Source of the DNA: Streptomyces sp. NBC_01264
Lineage (GTDB): Bacteria > Actinomycetota > Actinomycetes > Streptomycetales > Streptomycetaceae
Direction of reading: 5' to 3'
DNA length: 64,000 nucleotides
NCBI RefSeq assembly: GCF_026340675.1
Contig: NZ_JAPEOX010000002.1
Location: forward strand, 682,001 to 746,000
Of the stretch, positions 1 through 7,746 are shown one piece after another. Under the pieces are notes generated by a model. That model was not told the origin of the DNA. It ran no database searches and saw nothing but the letters and a program-made list of their open reading frames with translations. The translations under genes were made by a program, and so were the position numbers. How positions within the stretch are numbered: the stretch's first letter is position 1; each line of letters opens with the position of its first letter.

Positions 1-14
1 TGCGTGACGGTCAT
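1..14 (-). CDS. Start of a divergent gene running off the left edge (partial)
   Basis: Only the first four codons (M-T-V-T) are inside the window. The minus strand reads a purine-rich GGGGGAG just before an ATG at position 14, preceded by an AT-rich TATATT (28-33) and an inverted repeat at 36-53. This is the expected target of the TetR regulator next door. The product cannot be told from four residues. Confidence 0.4.
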
Positions 15-27
15 GACTCCCCCTCGA

Positions 28-53
28 AATATAAACTGGATCGTACATTCCAG
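28..53 (-). promoter_or_regulatory. Promoter and TetR-type operator of the divergent left-edge gene
   Basis: A -10-like TATATT (28-33, minus strand) is followed upstream by CTGGATCGTACATTCCAG (36-53), whose outer five bases are perfectly complementary (CTGGA/TCCAG). A related CTGGA half lies in the promoter of the adjacent TetR gene (about 707-721). Repressor binding here would cover the divergent promoter. The inference rests on position and symmetry only. Confidence 0.4.
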
Positions 54-104
54 AATGAGGCCCGAAAAGAACCTCCCCGGAGGGAGGCGCCCTCGTGCGT
101 CCGG

Positions 105-689
105 TCAGTCGAGCAGGCTCAGCGCCTGCTCCGCCGCGACCCGGACCCGGCCCGGGTCCTGCGAGGCCTTGCCCACGACGCGCATGCCCTGCATCAGCAC
201 CAGCAGCATGCTGGCGAGCGTGCGCGGATCGCGGTCCGCGGGCAGTTCGCCCTGGGCCTGGGCCCGGGTGAGCGCCGAGCGCAGCAGGGTCTCGATGTGG
301 TTCCAGCTCGCTTCGACCCTGCGGGCCGCCGCCGGGTCGTGCGCTCCGAGTTCCGCGGCCGCGTTGGTCACGAAGCAGCCGTTCCGCCGCAGGTCGCCTG
401 TGCTCGACTCGGCGGCGAAGCGGCGTACCACCGTGCGCACGGCCGGCAGCGCGGGTCCCGGCTGGGACAGTTCGCGCAGCAGGCCGGGGTCGAGGTGCTC
501 GCTGTAGCGGTCCAGCGCCTTCAGGTAGAGCTCGCGCTTGTTCCCGAAGGTGGCGTACATGCTGGCTCGCCCGATGCCGAGCGCCTCGACGAGGTCCGCC
601 ATCGACGTCGCCTCGTAGCCGCGCCGCCAGAACAGCTCCAGAGCCGACTGCAGCGCGGCGTCCGGATCGAATTCCTTGGTCCTGGCCAC
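105..689 (-). CDS. TetR/AcrR family transcriptional regulator
   Basis: A 194-residue one-component repressor. The helix-turn-helix lies near residues 28-47 (A-D-L-V-E-A-L-G-I then Y-A-T-F), followed by a divergent ligand-binding helical domain; family length is normal. I place the start at the GTG at 689, not at the longer ATG at 725, because a good promoter (TTGACT 720-725, 17-base spacer, TAGAGT 697-702) sits over the longer start and leaves only seven bases before the GTG, so the mRNA is probably leaderless. It most likely controls the divergent gene at the left edge and itself. The ligand is unknown. Confidence 0.85.
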   Translation of the reverse strand: MARTKEFDPDAALQSALELFWRRGYEATSMADLVEALGIGRASMYATFGNKRELYLKALDRYSEHLDPGLLRELSQPGPALPAVRTVVRRFAAESSTGDLRRNGCFVTNAAAELGAHDPAAARRVEASWNHIETLLRSALTRAQAQGELPADRDPRTLASMLLVLMQGMRVVGKASQDPGRVRVAAEQALSLLD

Positions 690-696
690 GTCCCGA

Positions 697-725
697 ACTC
701 TACGGATACTGGAACGGTCAGTCAA
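697..725 (-). promoter_or_regulatory. Promoter of the TetR gene (leaderless transcript)
   Basis: TTGACT (720-725) and TAGAGT (697-702) are separated by 17 bases, a near-consensus vegetative promoter. Transcription would begin at or next to the GTG start at 689. An interrupted ACTG/CAGT repeat between the two boxes could be the autoregulatory operator. Confidence 0.6.
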
Positions 726-743
726 GTAATCCGCGCGGTTCGT

Positions 744-1043
744 TCAGATGGCCCGGGTCTCCCCCGCCGGGTGGGCGCTCAGCTCGACCACCTCGACGCA
801 GCGCCGGAGCTTGGCCAAGGCGCGGGGCGAGTCGGCCACGGGCACCACGATCTCGCACACCGCGAGGTCCCCGCCGTCCGCTGCCCTGAAGGACAGTCTG
901 CGGACGGACAGGTTGTTGAGGAGCGCGGAGATGCGGGTGAGGGCGTGACCACCGTCCCGGACGGTGACGGTCAGCGTGTGGCAGGCGGTGTCGCCGGTGC
1001 GCACGGCGTCGTCGACGGCGGGGAGAACATCGCTGCGGGTCAT
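744..1043 (-). CDS. Stand-alone ACT-domain protein
   Basis: A 99-residue protein with one ACT fold: H-T-L-T-V-T-V-R-D-G-G-H-A-L-T-R-I at about residues 21-37 resembles the first strand-helix of acetolactate synthase small subunits (IlvN), although the rest is shorter than IlvN. ACT modules bind amino acids and signal to enzymes; the partner here is unknown. The start is the ATG at 1043, with an AGGAG about ten bases upstream. It is preceded by a hairpin with a T-rich tail and possible leader peptides, suggesting transcription attenuation. It lies downstream of the GH13 gene but looks separately controlled. Confidence 0.75.
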   Translation of the reverse strand: MTRSDVLPAVDDAVRTGDTACHTLTVTVRDGGHALTRISALLNNLSVRRLSFRAADGGDLAVCEIVVPVADSPRALAKLRRCVEVVELSAHPAGETRAI

Positions 1044-1086
1044 GAGGGGTGGGCTCCTGTCCTGGGGCGGAGGTGCGTGGTCCCGG

Positions 1087-1120
1087 AAAACAAGAAGACC
1101 CCTCGCGGATGCGAGAGGTC
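1087..1120 (-). terminator. Intrinsic terminator hairpin in the leader of the ACT gene (putative attenuator)
   Basis: On the minus strand GACCTCTCGC (1111-1120), a four-base loop and GCGAGGGGTC (1097-1106) form a ten-pair stem with one G-U pair. It is followed by TTCTTGTTTT (1087-1096), an unusually clean U tract for this GC-rich genome. It ends 44 bases before the ACT start codon, so it can only act on that gene or as the end of the GH13 transcript. The position favours attenuation. Confidence 0.65.
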
Positions 1121-1155
1121 TGCGTGCGGGCGGTGGGCTGCTGGGGTGGTCTCGG

Positions 1156-1200
1156 TCAGCTCCGGGCCGGCACGCCGGCGCTAATCTTCTGCTGGCACAT
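1156..1200 (-). CDS. Possible 14-residue leader peptide upstream of the attenuator
   Basis: An ATG at 1200 opens a 14-codon frame (M-C-Q-Q-K-I-S and on) ending 36 bases before the terminator hairpin. A second frame of 20 codons (1243 to 1181) overlaps it and also contains two Cys codons. Short upstream frames followed by an intrinsic terminator are the layout of ribosome-mediated attenuation. I see no clear run of one regulatory codon and no strong Shine-Dalgarno sequence, so this is a weak call. Confidence 0.25.
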   Translation of the reverse strand: MCQQKISAGVPARS

Positions 1201-1287
1201 GCGGAAGAGTCTGGCACGCCGCCGCCGACATGTGACACCGCATCTCACGATACGGATTGCCCGCGCCGTGGGGCCCACGGATGCCGC

Positions 1288-2985
1288 CTACCCGGGCATG
1301 CGCAGCCAGACCGTGGTGTCCCGGGGCAGTACGGGTGCGCCGTCCGAGCCGGTGTCGAGGGGACCGCTGCCGAGCAGGACCCGGGCGCCCGCGGGAAGCG
1401 GGGCCGGGCTCGCGAAGGCGGTCAGGCAGCGCAGACCGCCGGGGCGGTCGAAGCACAGGGTGTCGGGTCCCGCGTCGACCCACTCCAGTGTCTCGGGCAG
1501 CCGCGTCAGTTCGGCGCCGCGCAGGGCGAGCGCCTCGCGGTAGAGGGTGAGGACGGAGTACGGGTCCTCCTGTTGAGCCGCCGCGCTGAGGGCGGCCCAC
1601 CGCTCGGGCTGCGGCAGCCAGGGGGCCGCCGGTTCGGCCCGTTCGGCCGGATCGCCCGGGGCGCGCCCGGCCGCCGGGGCGGAGAAGCCGAGCGAGGGGC
1701 CGTCGGCCTCCCACGGCAGGGGGACGCGGCAGCCGTCGCGGCCCCGGTCCGTACCGCCGGAGCGCAGGAAGGTCGGGTCCTGGAGGACCTCGTCGGGCAG
1801 GTCCTGGACCTCGGGCAGGCCGAGCTCGTCGCCCTGGTAGATGTAGACCCCGCCGGGCAGGGCCAGGGAGACGAGGGCAGCGGCGCGGGCACGGCGGCGG
1901 CCGAGTTCGGCGTCGCTGGGGTCGAGGAGCCGCTTGTCACCCATGTCGAAGGAGGTGTCGGCGCGTCCGTAGCGGGTGACGTGGCGGATGGTGTCGTGGT
2001 TGGAGAGCACCCAGGTGGGCGGGGCGCCGACCGGTTCGTGCGAGGCGATCGTGGAGTCGACGACCTTCCGCAGGACGCCGGAGTCCCAGGGGGCGCACAG
2101 GTAGTCGAAGTTGAAGGCGGAGTGCAGTTCGTCGTGGCGCAGGTAGCGGGCGAACTGCTCGGCCTCCGGGAGCCAGACCTCGCCGATGAACACGCGGTCG
2201 CCCGGGTAGGTGTCGAGGATCTTGCGCCAGTCGCGGTAGACGGCGTGGACGGCGTCCACGTCCTGGTAGGGCAGGTCGGTCGGGTCCGGGTTCTCGCCCA
2301 CGTCGGGGAGACCGGGCTTCTTGGCGAGGCCGTGCGCCACGTCGATGCGGAAGCCGTCGACCCCGCGGTCGAGCCAGAACTTGAGGACGTCCTCGAACTC
2401 GGCGGCGACGTCGGGGTGTTCCCAGTTCAGGTCCGGCTGTTCGGGGGCGAACATGTGCAGGTACCAGGGACCTTGGGTGCCGTCGGCCTCGGTGATCCGG
2501 GTCCAGGCGGGCCCGCCGAAGTAGGAGCCCCAGTCGTTGGGCGGGAGTTCGCCGTGCTCACCGCGTCCGGGGAGGAACCAGAAGCGTTCGCGCTCGGGGG
2601 ACCCGGGGCCGGCCGCGAGGGCCCGGGCGAACCAGGGGTGCTGGTCGGAGCAGTGGTTGGGGACGAGGTCGACGATGACCCGCAGCCCGTGGCCGTGGGC
2701 CTCGGCGATGAGCTCCTCGGCCTCGGCGAGCGTTCCGAAGAGGGGGTCGATGTCGCGGTAGTCGGCCACGTCGTAGCCGGCGTCGGCCATGGGAGACACG
2801 TACCAGGGGTTGAACCAGAGGGCGTCCACACCGAGTTGCCGCAGGTAGGGCAGCCGGGCGCGGACTCCGGCGATGTCCCCCGTACCGTCGCCGTTGCCGT
2901 CGGCGAAGCTGCGTATGTAGATCTGGTAGATCGCCGCGTGCCGCCACCAGGGAGAGGCTGCGGGGTGCGGGGTGCGCTGGGTCAC
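1288..2985 (-). CDS. GH13 alpha-glucosidase (intracellular)
   Basis: A 565-residue (beta/alpha)8 glycosidase of the oligo-1,6-glucosidase/alpha-glucosidase subgroup. All four GH13 blocks are visible: DLVPNH near residue 106, GFRIDV with nucleophile D215, GEVW with acid/base E269, and SNHD with D331. No signal peptide. The start is the GTG at 2985, seven bases after AGGAG, rather than the upstream ATG at 3027, which has no ribosome site. As last gene of the alpha-glucan operon it should hydrolyse imported alpha-linked oligosaccharides (nigero- or malto-type) to glucose. Linkage preference cannot be read from the sequence. Confidence 0.9.
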   Translation of the reverse strand: MTQRTPHPAASPWWRHAAIYQIYIRSFADGNGDGTGDIAGVRARLPYLRQLGVDALWFNPWYVSPMADAGYDVADYRDIDPLFGTLAEAEELIAEAHGHGLRVIVDLVPNHCSDQHPWFARALAAGPGSPERERFWFLPGRGEHGELPPNDWGSYFGGPAWTRITEADGTQGPWYLHMFAPEQPDLNWEHPDVAAEFEDVLKFWLDRGVDGFRIDVAHGLAKKPGLPDVGENPDPTDLPYQDVDAVHAVYRDWRKILDTYPGDRVFIGEVWLPEAEQFARYLRHDELHSAFNFDYLCAPWDSGVLRKVVDSTIASHEPVGAPPTWVLSNHDTIRHVTRYGRADTSFDMGDKRLLDPSDAELGRRRARAAALVSLALPGGVYIYQGDELGLPEVQDLPDEVLQDPTFLRSGGTDRGRDGCRVPLPWEADGPSLGFSAPAAGRAPGDPAERAEPAAPWLPQPERWAALSAAAQQEDPYSVLTLYREALALRGAELTRLPETLEWVDAGPDTLCFDRPGGLRCLTAFASPAPLPAGARVLLGSGPLDTGSDGAPVLPRDTTVWLRMPG

Positions 2986-3113
2986 GGGATCTCCTGGTGG
3001 GGTGGGTGCGGGGGTGTACGTGTGCACGGGGCGCGGGGGTGGGCGGACGCGCCGGGGTACGGGGCCCGGTCGGGCGGCGGGGGGCTGGGGTGACCGGGCC
3101 CCGGGTTCCGGGG

Positions 3114-3148
3114 AGGTGCTGCGGTGCTGCGGTGCTGCGGTGCTGCGG
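3114..3148. repeat. Tandem repeat of an 8-base GTGCTGCG unit
   Basis: About four head-to-tail copies of an eight-base unit (gtgctgcg) lie just outside the 3' end of the GH87-like gene, in the 168-base gap before the GH13 gene. No coding frame uses it. It is a simple-sequence tract prone to slippage. Confidence 0.7.
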
Positions 3149-3153
3149 CCGGG

Positions 3154-5679
3154 CTACCAGCCCGAGTTGCCGGCTCCGCGGTTGACGGCGAACCCGCCGG
3201 CGAGGCTCAGTCCGCCCGAGGCCGCGTCGGTGACCGTGACCCCGCTGAAGGTGCCCGCGCCCGCCGCGTTGATCTCGATGCCGTAGCCGCCGGCCTTGGC
3301 GATCCGGGTGTTCTTCACCGTCAGGTTCGCGACGTTCTTCTGCCAGGAGACGAGCAGGCCGCTGTAGGTACTGTCCAGGATGTCGTTGTCCTGGAGGAGT
3401 ACCGGCGTGGTGATCTCCGAGGTGTCCGCGTACACCCACAGGGCGCCGAGCTTGCTCGCCCAGTTCGGCTCGTAGCCGCCGGCCCGCTCGATGGTGTTGC
3501 GCCGCACGGTCGCCGGTCCGCTGAAGGGGATGCCGAAGCGGGTGCTGACCACGATTCCGGCGGAGCCGGTGACGGTGTCGGAGACCAGGTTGTCCTCGAT
3601 CCGGTTTCCGCTGCCGCCGTAGATCGCGGCCCCGTTGGCGAGCAGCGGGAGCTGGACGGTGTTGGAGCGGAGCACGCAGTCGGTGACGGCCTGGGCCTCC
3701 GACCACATCGCGAGGGCGTCGTCGCCGGTGTTGCGGATGCTGCTCTGGGAGACCTCGCTGCCCGAGGTGCCCTTGTGCAGGTTGACCCCGTCCGCGTACG
3801 TGTCCCGGATGCGCAGGCCGGTCGCGAGCAGGCCGCGGGTGGGTGCGTCGATCCAGAGACCGACCTTGCTGTGCTGGATCCAGAGGTTCTGCAGGGTGGA
3901 GCCGGAGCCGAAGTCCCCCTCGACGGCTGCGTCGCTGTTGGCGTCGTCGCGGTGGTCGGACTCTCCGGTGATCGCCAGGTCCTGCACGGTGCTGGTGCCG
4001 CCGCGTCCGAACAGCCCGCCCTTGCCGTTCTTGCCGCGCAGGGTGGTGTGCCATTCGCCCGCGCCGCGCAGAACGGCTCCGGTGAGGTTGACGGATCCCG
4101 AGAGGTCGTACGTACCGGCGGGGAGCCACAGGCCCTTGCCCTGGGCGGTGGCGGTGGACAGTGCGCTGTTCAGGGCGCCGGTGTCGTCGCTGCCGTTGTT
4201 CGGGGTGACGCCGAGGCCGGCGGCGGAGACGAATCCGGTGGCGGGCATGGGGGCGGCCGTCGGGGCGGTCTCGGTCTCGACGAGGTCGATGGCGTAGGAG
4301 GCGGCGGTGTCCCCGGCGTCCTTCTGGAACTTCAGCACGGTACCGGCGGGGAACTCGCCGGTGAGGGTGCGGGTCTCGTCGAAGAAGCGGTGGGCATCGC
4401 CCTGGGAGGGGTCGTTGCCGTAGGGGTAGGCGCCGTAGACCCAGCTGTACTTGGAGGTGAGGGCGAGGTCCTTGGTGTGGGCGCCGTTGGCGTAGAGGCT
4501 GAGGGTGGCGTTGTCGCCCGTGCCGGCCGCGTTGTCCGGGATCGAGTAGCGCACGGTCACCGCGTTGGCGGCCTTGGCCAGGGTGAACTGGACGTACTCC
4601 CCCGTCTGGTCGAGTACGACGGCCCGCCGGCCGGAGGCCTCGGAGGCCAGGGTCTTGTACGTGCGGTCCGGACCCGTGACGGAGGCGTTGGTCGCGCCGG
4701 CCTCGGCCTCGTAGGCGGTGAACGGGAGGCTCGCGCCGCGGGTGGCGTTCGCCTCCGAGCCGGTGACCTCCATGCCGTCCAGCTGGAGGTCGCCGCTGTC
4801 CCCTGCCTCCGTGCGCAGGGTGAGGGTGTTGAGGTGGGCCCGCAGGGGCGCGTCGGTGGTGAAGGCGGCCCAGGCTCCCGAGGTGGCGGGGAGGGTGAGC
4901 CTGCGTACGGGAGCTCCGTTGGCCGTCAGGGTGATGGTCGCGGGGTTGGCCCCCGGGGTGCGGTAGCGCACGGCCACCTGCCGGGTGGCGGCGGTGGGCG
5001 TGGAGACGGAGAAGACGGCGCGGGCGCCGGTGGTGGTGAAGCCCGTCAGGTACCCGGATCCGCTGAAGCCGGCGACGGCGGAGGCGGTGGCGGGGCCGCC
5101 CGAGGCGAAGGCGGTCTCGGCCTGGTGGCTGAGGGAGGTGGGCGGCGGGTCGGTGGGCGTGGTGCTGGGGCCGGTGGGGGTGATGCCGTCGAGGTTCACG
5201 TTGCCGGAGTCGGCGGTGGTGAAGGTCAACGCGACGGTGTTGGCGCCGGCGGCCAGGGGCAGCGGCTCCTCGCGGACGGCCCAGGTGTCCCAGTTCGCGG
5301 TGGCGGGGAGGGACACCTGACGGACCTTGACCCCGTTCGCGTAAAGGCTCAACGTCTGCGCGGAACCCGTGCCGTTGGCGTACCGGATCGCGACCGAACC
5401 CGTACCGGACGCGGCCGACTGCACCGCGAAGGAGACGGAAGCGGCCCCCTTGTTGCCGTCCGTGAAACCACCGACGTAGCCCGTGCCGGTGTAACCGGAA
5501 TGCTCCGACTCGGCGCGGGCACCGCCCGACAGGGCGGCCGACTCCGCCTCCAGGGTGACGGCGGCGGCGTACGAGCCGGTGGCGAGGGTGCCGGTGAGGC
5601 CGGTGGTGGCCAAGGCGGTGAGGAGGAGTGGGGAGATGAGGCGTGCGGCTCTGGTGCGGGTTCCTCGGGGAGAAGACAC
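3154..5679 (-). CDS. Secreted GH87-like alpha-1,3-glucanase (mycodextranase) with carbohydrate-binding modules
   Basis: An 841-residue exported protein: signal peptide (about 1-38, ending A-T-G-S-Y-A-A-A), two CBM35-like beta-sandwiches (about 38-165 and 180-305), a third beta-sandwich starting Y-E-A-E (about 315-470) of the kind that precedes GH87 domains, then a right-handed beta-helix to the end. The helix carries Y-A-D-G-V-N and G-D-D: D630 with D653/D654, spaced 23/24. From memory this matches the three catalytic aspartates of GH87 alpha-1,3-glucanases. The start is GTG 5679, preceded by AAAGGA. It sits inside the ABC operon, so it probably releases the oligosaccharides the transporter imports. 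Confidence 0.75.
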   Translation of the reverse strand: MSSPRGTRTRAARLISPLLLTALATTGLTGTLATGSYAAAVTLEAESAALSGGARAESEHSGYTGTGYVGGFTDGNKGAASVSFAVQSAASGTGSVAIRYANGTGSAQTLSLYANGVKVRQVSLPATANWDTWAVREEPLPLAAGANTVALTFTTADSGNVNLDGITPTGPSTTPTDPPPTSLSHQAETAFASGGPATASAVAGFSGSGYLTGFTTTGARAVFSVSTPTAATRQVAVRYRTPGANPATITLTANGAPVRRLTLPATSGAWAAFTTDAPLRAHLNTLTLRTEAGDSGDLQLDGMEVTGSEANATRGASLPFTAYEAEAGATNASVTGPDRTYKTLASEASGRRAVVLDQTGEYVQFTLAKAANAVTVRYSIPDNAAGTGDNATLSLYANGAHTKDLALTSKYSWVYGAYPYGNDPSQGDAHRFFDETRTLTGEFPAGTVLKFQKDAGDTAASYAIDLVETETAPTAAPMPATGFVSAAGLGVTPNNGSDDTGALNSALSTATAQGKGLWLPAGTYDLSGSVNLTGAVLRGAGEWHTTLRGKNGKGGLFGRGGTSTVQDLAITGESDHRDDANSDAAVEGDFGSGSTLQNLWIQHSKVGLWIDAPTRGLLATGLRIRDTYADGVNLHKGTSGSEVSQSSIRNTGDDALAMWSEAQAVTDCVLRSNTVQLPLLANGAAIYGGSGNRIEDNLVSDTVTGSAGIVVSTRFGIPFSGPATVRRNTIERAGGYEPNWASKLGALWVYADTSEITTPVLLQDNDILDSTYSGLLVSWQKNVANLTVKNTRIAKAGGYGIEINAAGAGTFSGVTVTDAASGGLSLAGGFAVNRGAGNSGW

Positions 5680-5788
5680 GGCGGCGTGTCCTTTCTGAAG
5701 GCGCGTCCCGCGCGCGGGGGCGGGCGGGCGCGGTGGGGGACGCCGCGGCGGTCCGTCGCTGCGGCGGTGCCGGGGAGACCGGGAGTGG

Positions 5789-6679
5789 TCAGCCCTTGAG
5801 GCTTCCTGCGGTGAGGCCGGAGATGATGTGCCGCTGGAAGAGGAGGAAGAGGACCAGCAGCGGGACGCTGGCCATGACCATGCCGGCGAGGAGTTGGTTG
5901 GCCGGCATGAACTCCGCGAGGCGGTTGAGTGCGACGGTGATCGGCTGCTTGGTCTCGTCCGGCAGGACGAGCATCGGCCAGAGGAAGTCCTTCCAGACAC
6001 CGACCACGGCGAAGATGGACACCACGGCGAGCACCGGGCGGGACAGCGGGAGGATCACCGAGACGAGGACGCGGACCGTGCCCGCGCCGTCGATCCGGGC
6101 GGCGTCGAGCAGTTCGGTGGGGATCTGGTCGAAGAAGCGTTTGAGGATGAAGACGTTGAAGGCGTTCGCCGCGGCCGGCAGCCAGATGGCGAACGGCGTG
6201 TTGATCAGGTTCACGTGGACGAGGGGAACGTCCACGACGGTGAGGTACACGGGCACGAGCAGCGCGGAGACCGGCAGCATCAGGGTGGCCAGCATCATCG
6301 CGAGCACCGCGTTGCCCAGCACGGGGCGGAGCTTGGACAGGGCGTAGGCGGCGCAGACGTCGATGACCAGCTGGAACAGCAGGGCTCCGAAGGCGAGCAG
6401 GACCGTGTTGAGGAAGTAGCCGGCGAGTCCCGTGTTCGTCCAGGCCTCGGAATAGCTCTCGGGGTGCCAGCTGCTCGGGAGCACGGTCGGGCGGGGCTCC
6501 GCCAGCTCCGCGGAGGTCTTGAGGGCGCCGGTGGTCATCCAGTAGAGCGGGAAGACGAAGGCCAGGGTGAAGCCGGTCAGGGTCGCGCCCAGGACGAAGC
6601 GGTGCAGGAACCGGCCTACGGGCCGGGTCAGTTCGGCGGGCGCGATGAGCGTGCGGGAGCGGGGTTCGGTGGCGGCCAT
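5789..6679 (-). CDS. Carbohydrate ABC transporter permease (MalG-type)
   Basis: A 296-residue inner-membrane permease with six predicted membrane spans. The EAA loop (E-L-L-D-A-A-R-I-D-G-A) about 100 residues from the end docks the ATPase. The start ATG at 6679 follows AGGAGG that overlaps the stop of the upstream permease, so the two are translationally coupled. No ATP-binding subunit is encoded in the operon; Streptomyces sugar importers of this class normally share the MsiK ATPase encoded elsewhere. Confidence 0.92.
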   Translation of the reverse strand: MAATEPRSRTLIAPAELTRPVGRFLHRFVLGATLTGFTLAFVFPLYWMTTGALKTSAELAEPRPTVLPSSWHPESYSEAWTNTGLAGYFLNTVLLAFGALLFQLVIDVCAAYALSKLRPVLGNAVLAMMLATLMLPVSALLVPVYLTVVDVPLVHVNLINTPFAIWLPAAANAFNVFILKRFFDQIPTELLDAARIDGAGTVRVLVSVILPLSRPVLAVVSIFAVVGVWKDFLWPMLVLPDETKQPITVALNRLAEFMPANQLLAGMVMASVPLLVLFLLFQRHIISGLTAGSLKG

Positions 6680-6689
6680 GGCGGTCCTC

Positions 6690-7745
6690 CTAGTCCTTGG
6701 TCCGGGTCAGCCGCAGGTAGAGGCCGGCGAAGAGGCCCAGGACGACGAAGAGCAGGGTGCTCATGGCGCTGGCCAGGCCGAAGTCGTTGTAGACGAAGGC
6801 GTAGCGGTAGAGCAGCAGCAGGATGGTGACGGTGGCGTCGTCGGGGCCGCCGCCGGTGAGGACGAACGGTTCGACGAACACCTGCATCGTGCCGATGACC
6901 TGGAGCAGCAGGGTGATCAGGAGGATGAACCTGACCTGCGGGATCGTGACGTGCCACAGGCGCCGGCGGATGGAGGCCCCGTCGAGCTCGGCCGCCTCGT
7001 AGAGCTCCCCGGGGATTCCACCGAGGGCCGCCAGGTAGATGAGCGTCGTGGTGCCCATGTTGGCCCAGGTGGAGACGAGCACCAGGGAGATCATCGCGAG
7101 GTGTTCCGACTCCAGCCACTGCTGGGCGGGCAGGTGCAGGACACCGAGGACGTTGTTGAAGAGGCCGGGGCCGGGATCGTAGAACCAGCGCCACAGCAGC
7201 ATGGTGACGATGGGCGGGAGCATCACCGGGAGGTAGACGGTGAGCCGCAGGTACGACTGGCCGCGGCGCAGCTCGTTCAGGACGACGGCCGTGACGAACG
7301 GGGCGGCGAAGCCGAAGACGAGGGCCAGGAGCGTGAAGTAGCCGGTGTTGCGCCAGGCGGTGGCGAAGAGCGGATCGGCGAAGAGGCGGCGGAAGTTGTC
7401 CAGGCCGACCCACTCGGCCGGCTGGGCGAAGGTCACCTGCTGGAAGCCGAGGAGGACGCCGCGGACGATCGGGTACCAGGCGAACAGGGCGAAGCAGATC
7501 AGCGCGGCGGAGAGGAAGAGGTAGGCGACGAGGTTCTCCCGCAGCCGGCGGACCCGGCCGGTGGCCGGGGCCCTTCCCCTGGCCGGGTTGTCGCCGGTGG
7601 CCGGATTCTCGCCCGTGGCCGGGTTCCCGCCCGTGGCCGGCTTGTCGCCCGTGGCTCCGGTCCGCCGCAGGTCCCGGAGGCGGCGTGCGCGACGCGGGTG
7701 CCGGGGCCGCCGGGCCGGGGCTGCGGGGGTGGGGAGTGCGGACAT
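6690..7745 (-). CDS. Carbohydrate ABC transporter permease (MalF-type) with repetitive N-terminus
   Basis: A 351-residue permease partner of the MalG-type protein, with the EAA signature E-L-Y-E-A-A-E-L-D-G-A in the second half. The first about 65 residues are unusual: a basic stretch, then tandem P-A-T-G-x-N units encoded by near-perfect 18-base DNA repeats, before the first membrane span at about residue 70. The start ATG lies one base beyond the stop of the binding-protein gene, with only a weak ribosome site, so coupling is likely. The repeat segment is cytosolic and probably not needed for transport. Confidence 0.9.
   Translation of the reverse strand: MSALPTPAAPARRPRHPRRARRLRDLRRTGATGDKPATGGNPATGENPATGDNPARGRAPATGRVRRLRENLVAYLFLSAALICFALFAWYPIVRGVLLGFQQVTFAQPAEWVGLDNFRRLFADPLFATAWRNTGYFTLLALVFGFAAPFVTAVVLNELRRGQSYLRLTVYLPVMLPPIVTMLLWRWFYDPGPGLFNNVLGVLHLPAQQWLESEHLAMISLVLVSTWANMGTTTLIYLAALGGIPGELYEAAELDGASIRRRLWHVTIPQVRFILLITLLLQVIGTMQVFVEPFVLTGGGPDDATVTILLLLYRYAFVYNDFGLASAMSTLLFVVLGLFAGLYLRLTRTKD
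7556..7665. repeat. 18-base tandem repeats in the malF-type permease N-terminus
   Basis: Plus-strand units of the form gtggccgg-n-ttctcgccc occur about five times head to tail, diverging at the left end. In the coding frame they read P-A-T-G followed by D/G/E and N or K. Copy number may vary between strains without breaking the frame, because the unit is a multiple of three. Confidence 0.7.
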
Positions 7746-7746
7746 G

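Noticed and set aside
3124..5799. A 891-codon plus-strand frame opposite the GH87-like gene
   Set aside because: It is a GC-bias shadow: Gly/Val/Arg-rich with no domain, while the minus strand encodes signal peptide, carbohydrate-binding modules and catalytic motifs.
7556..7665. CRISPR array
   Set aside because: The repeats are contiguous 18-base units inside a coding frame with no spacers; no cas gene is present anywhere in the window.
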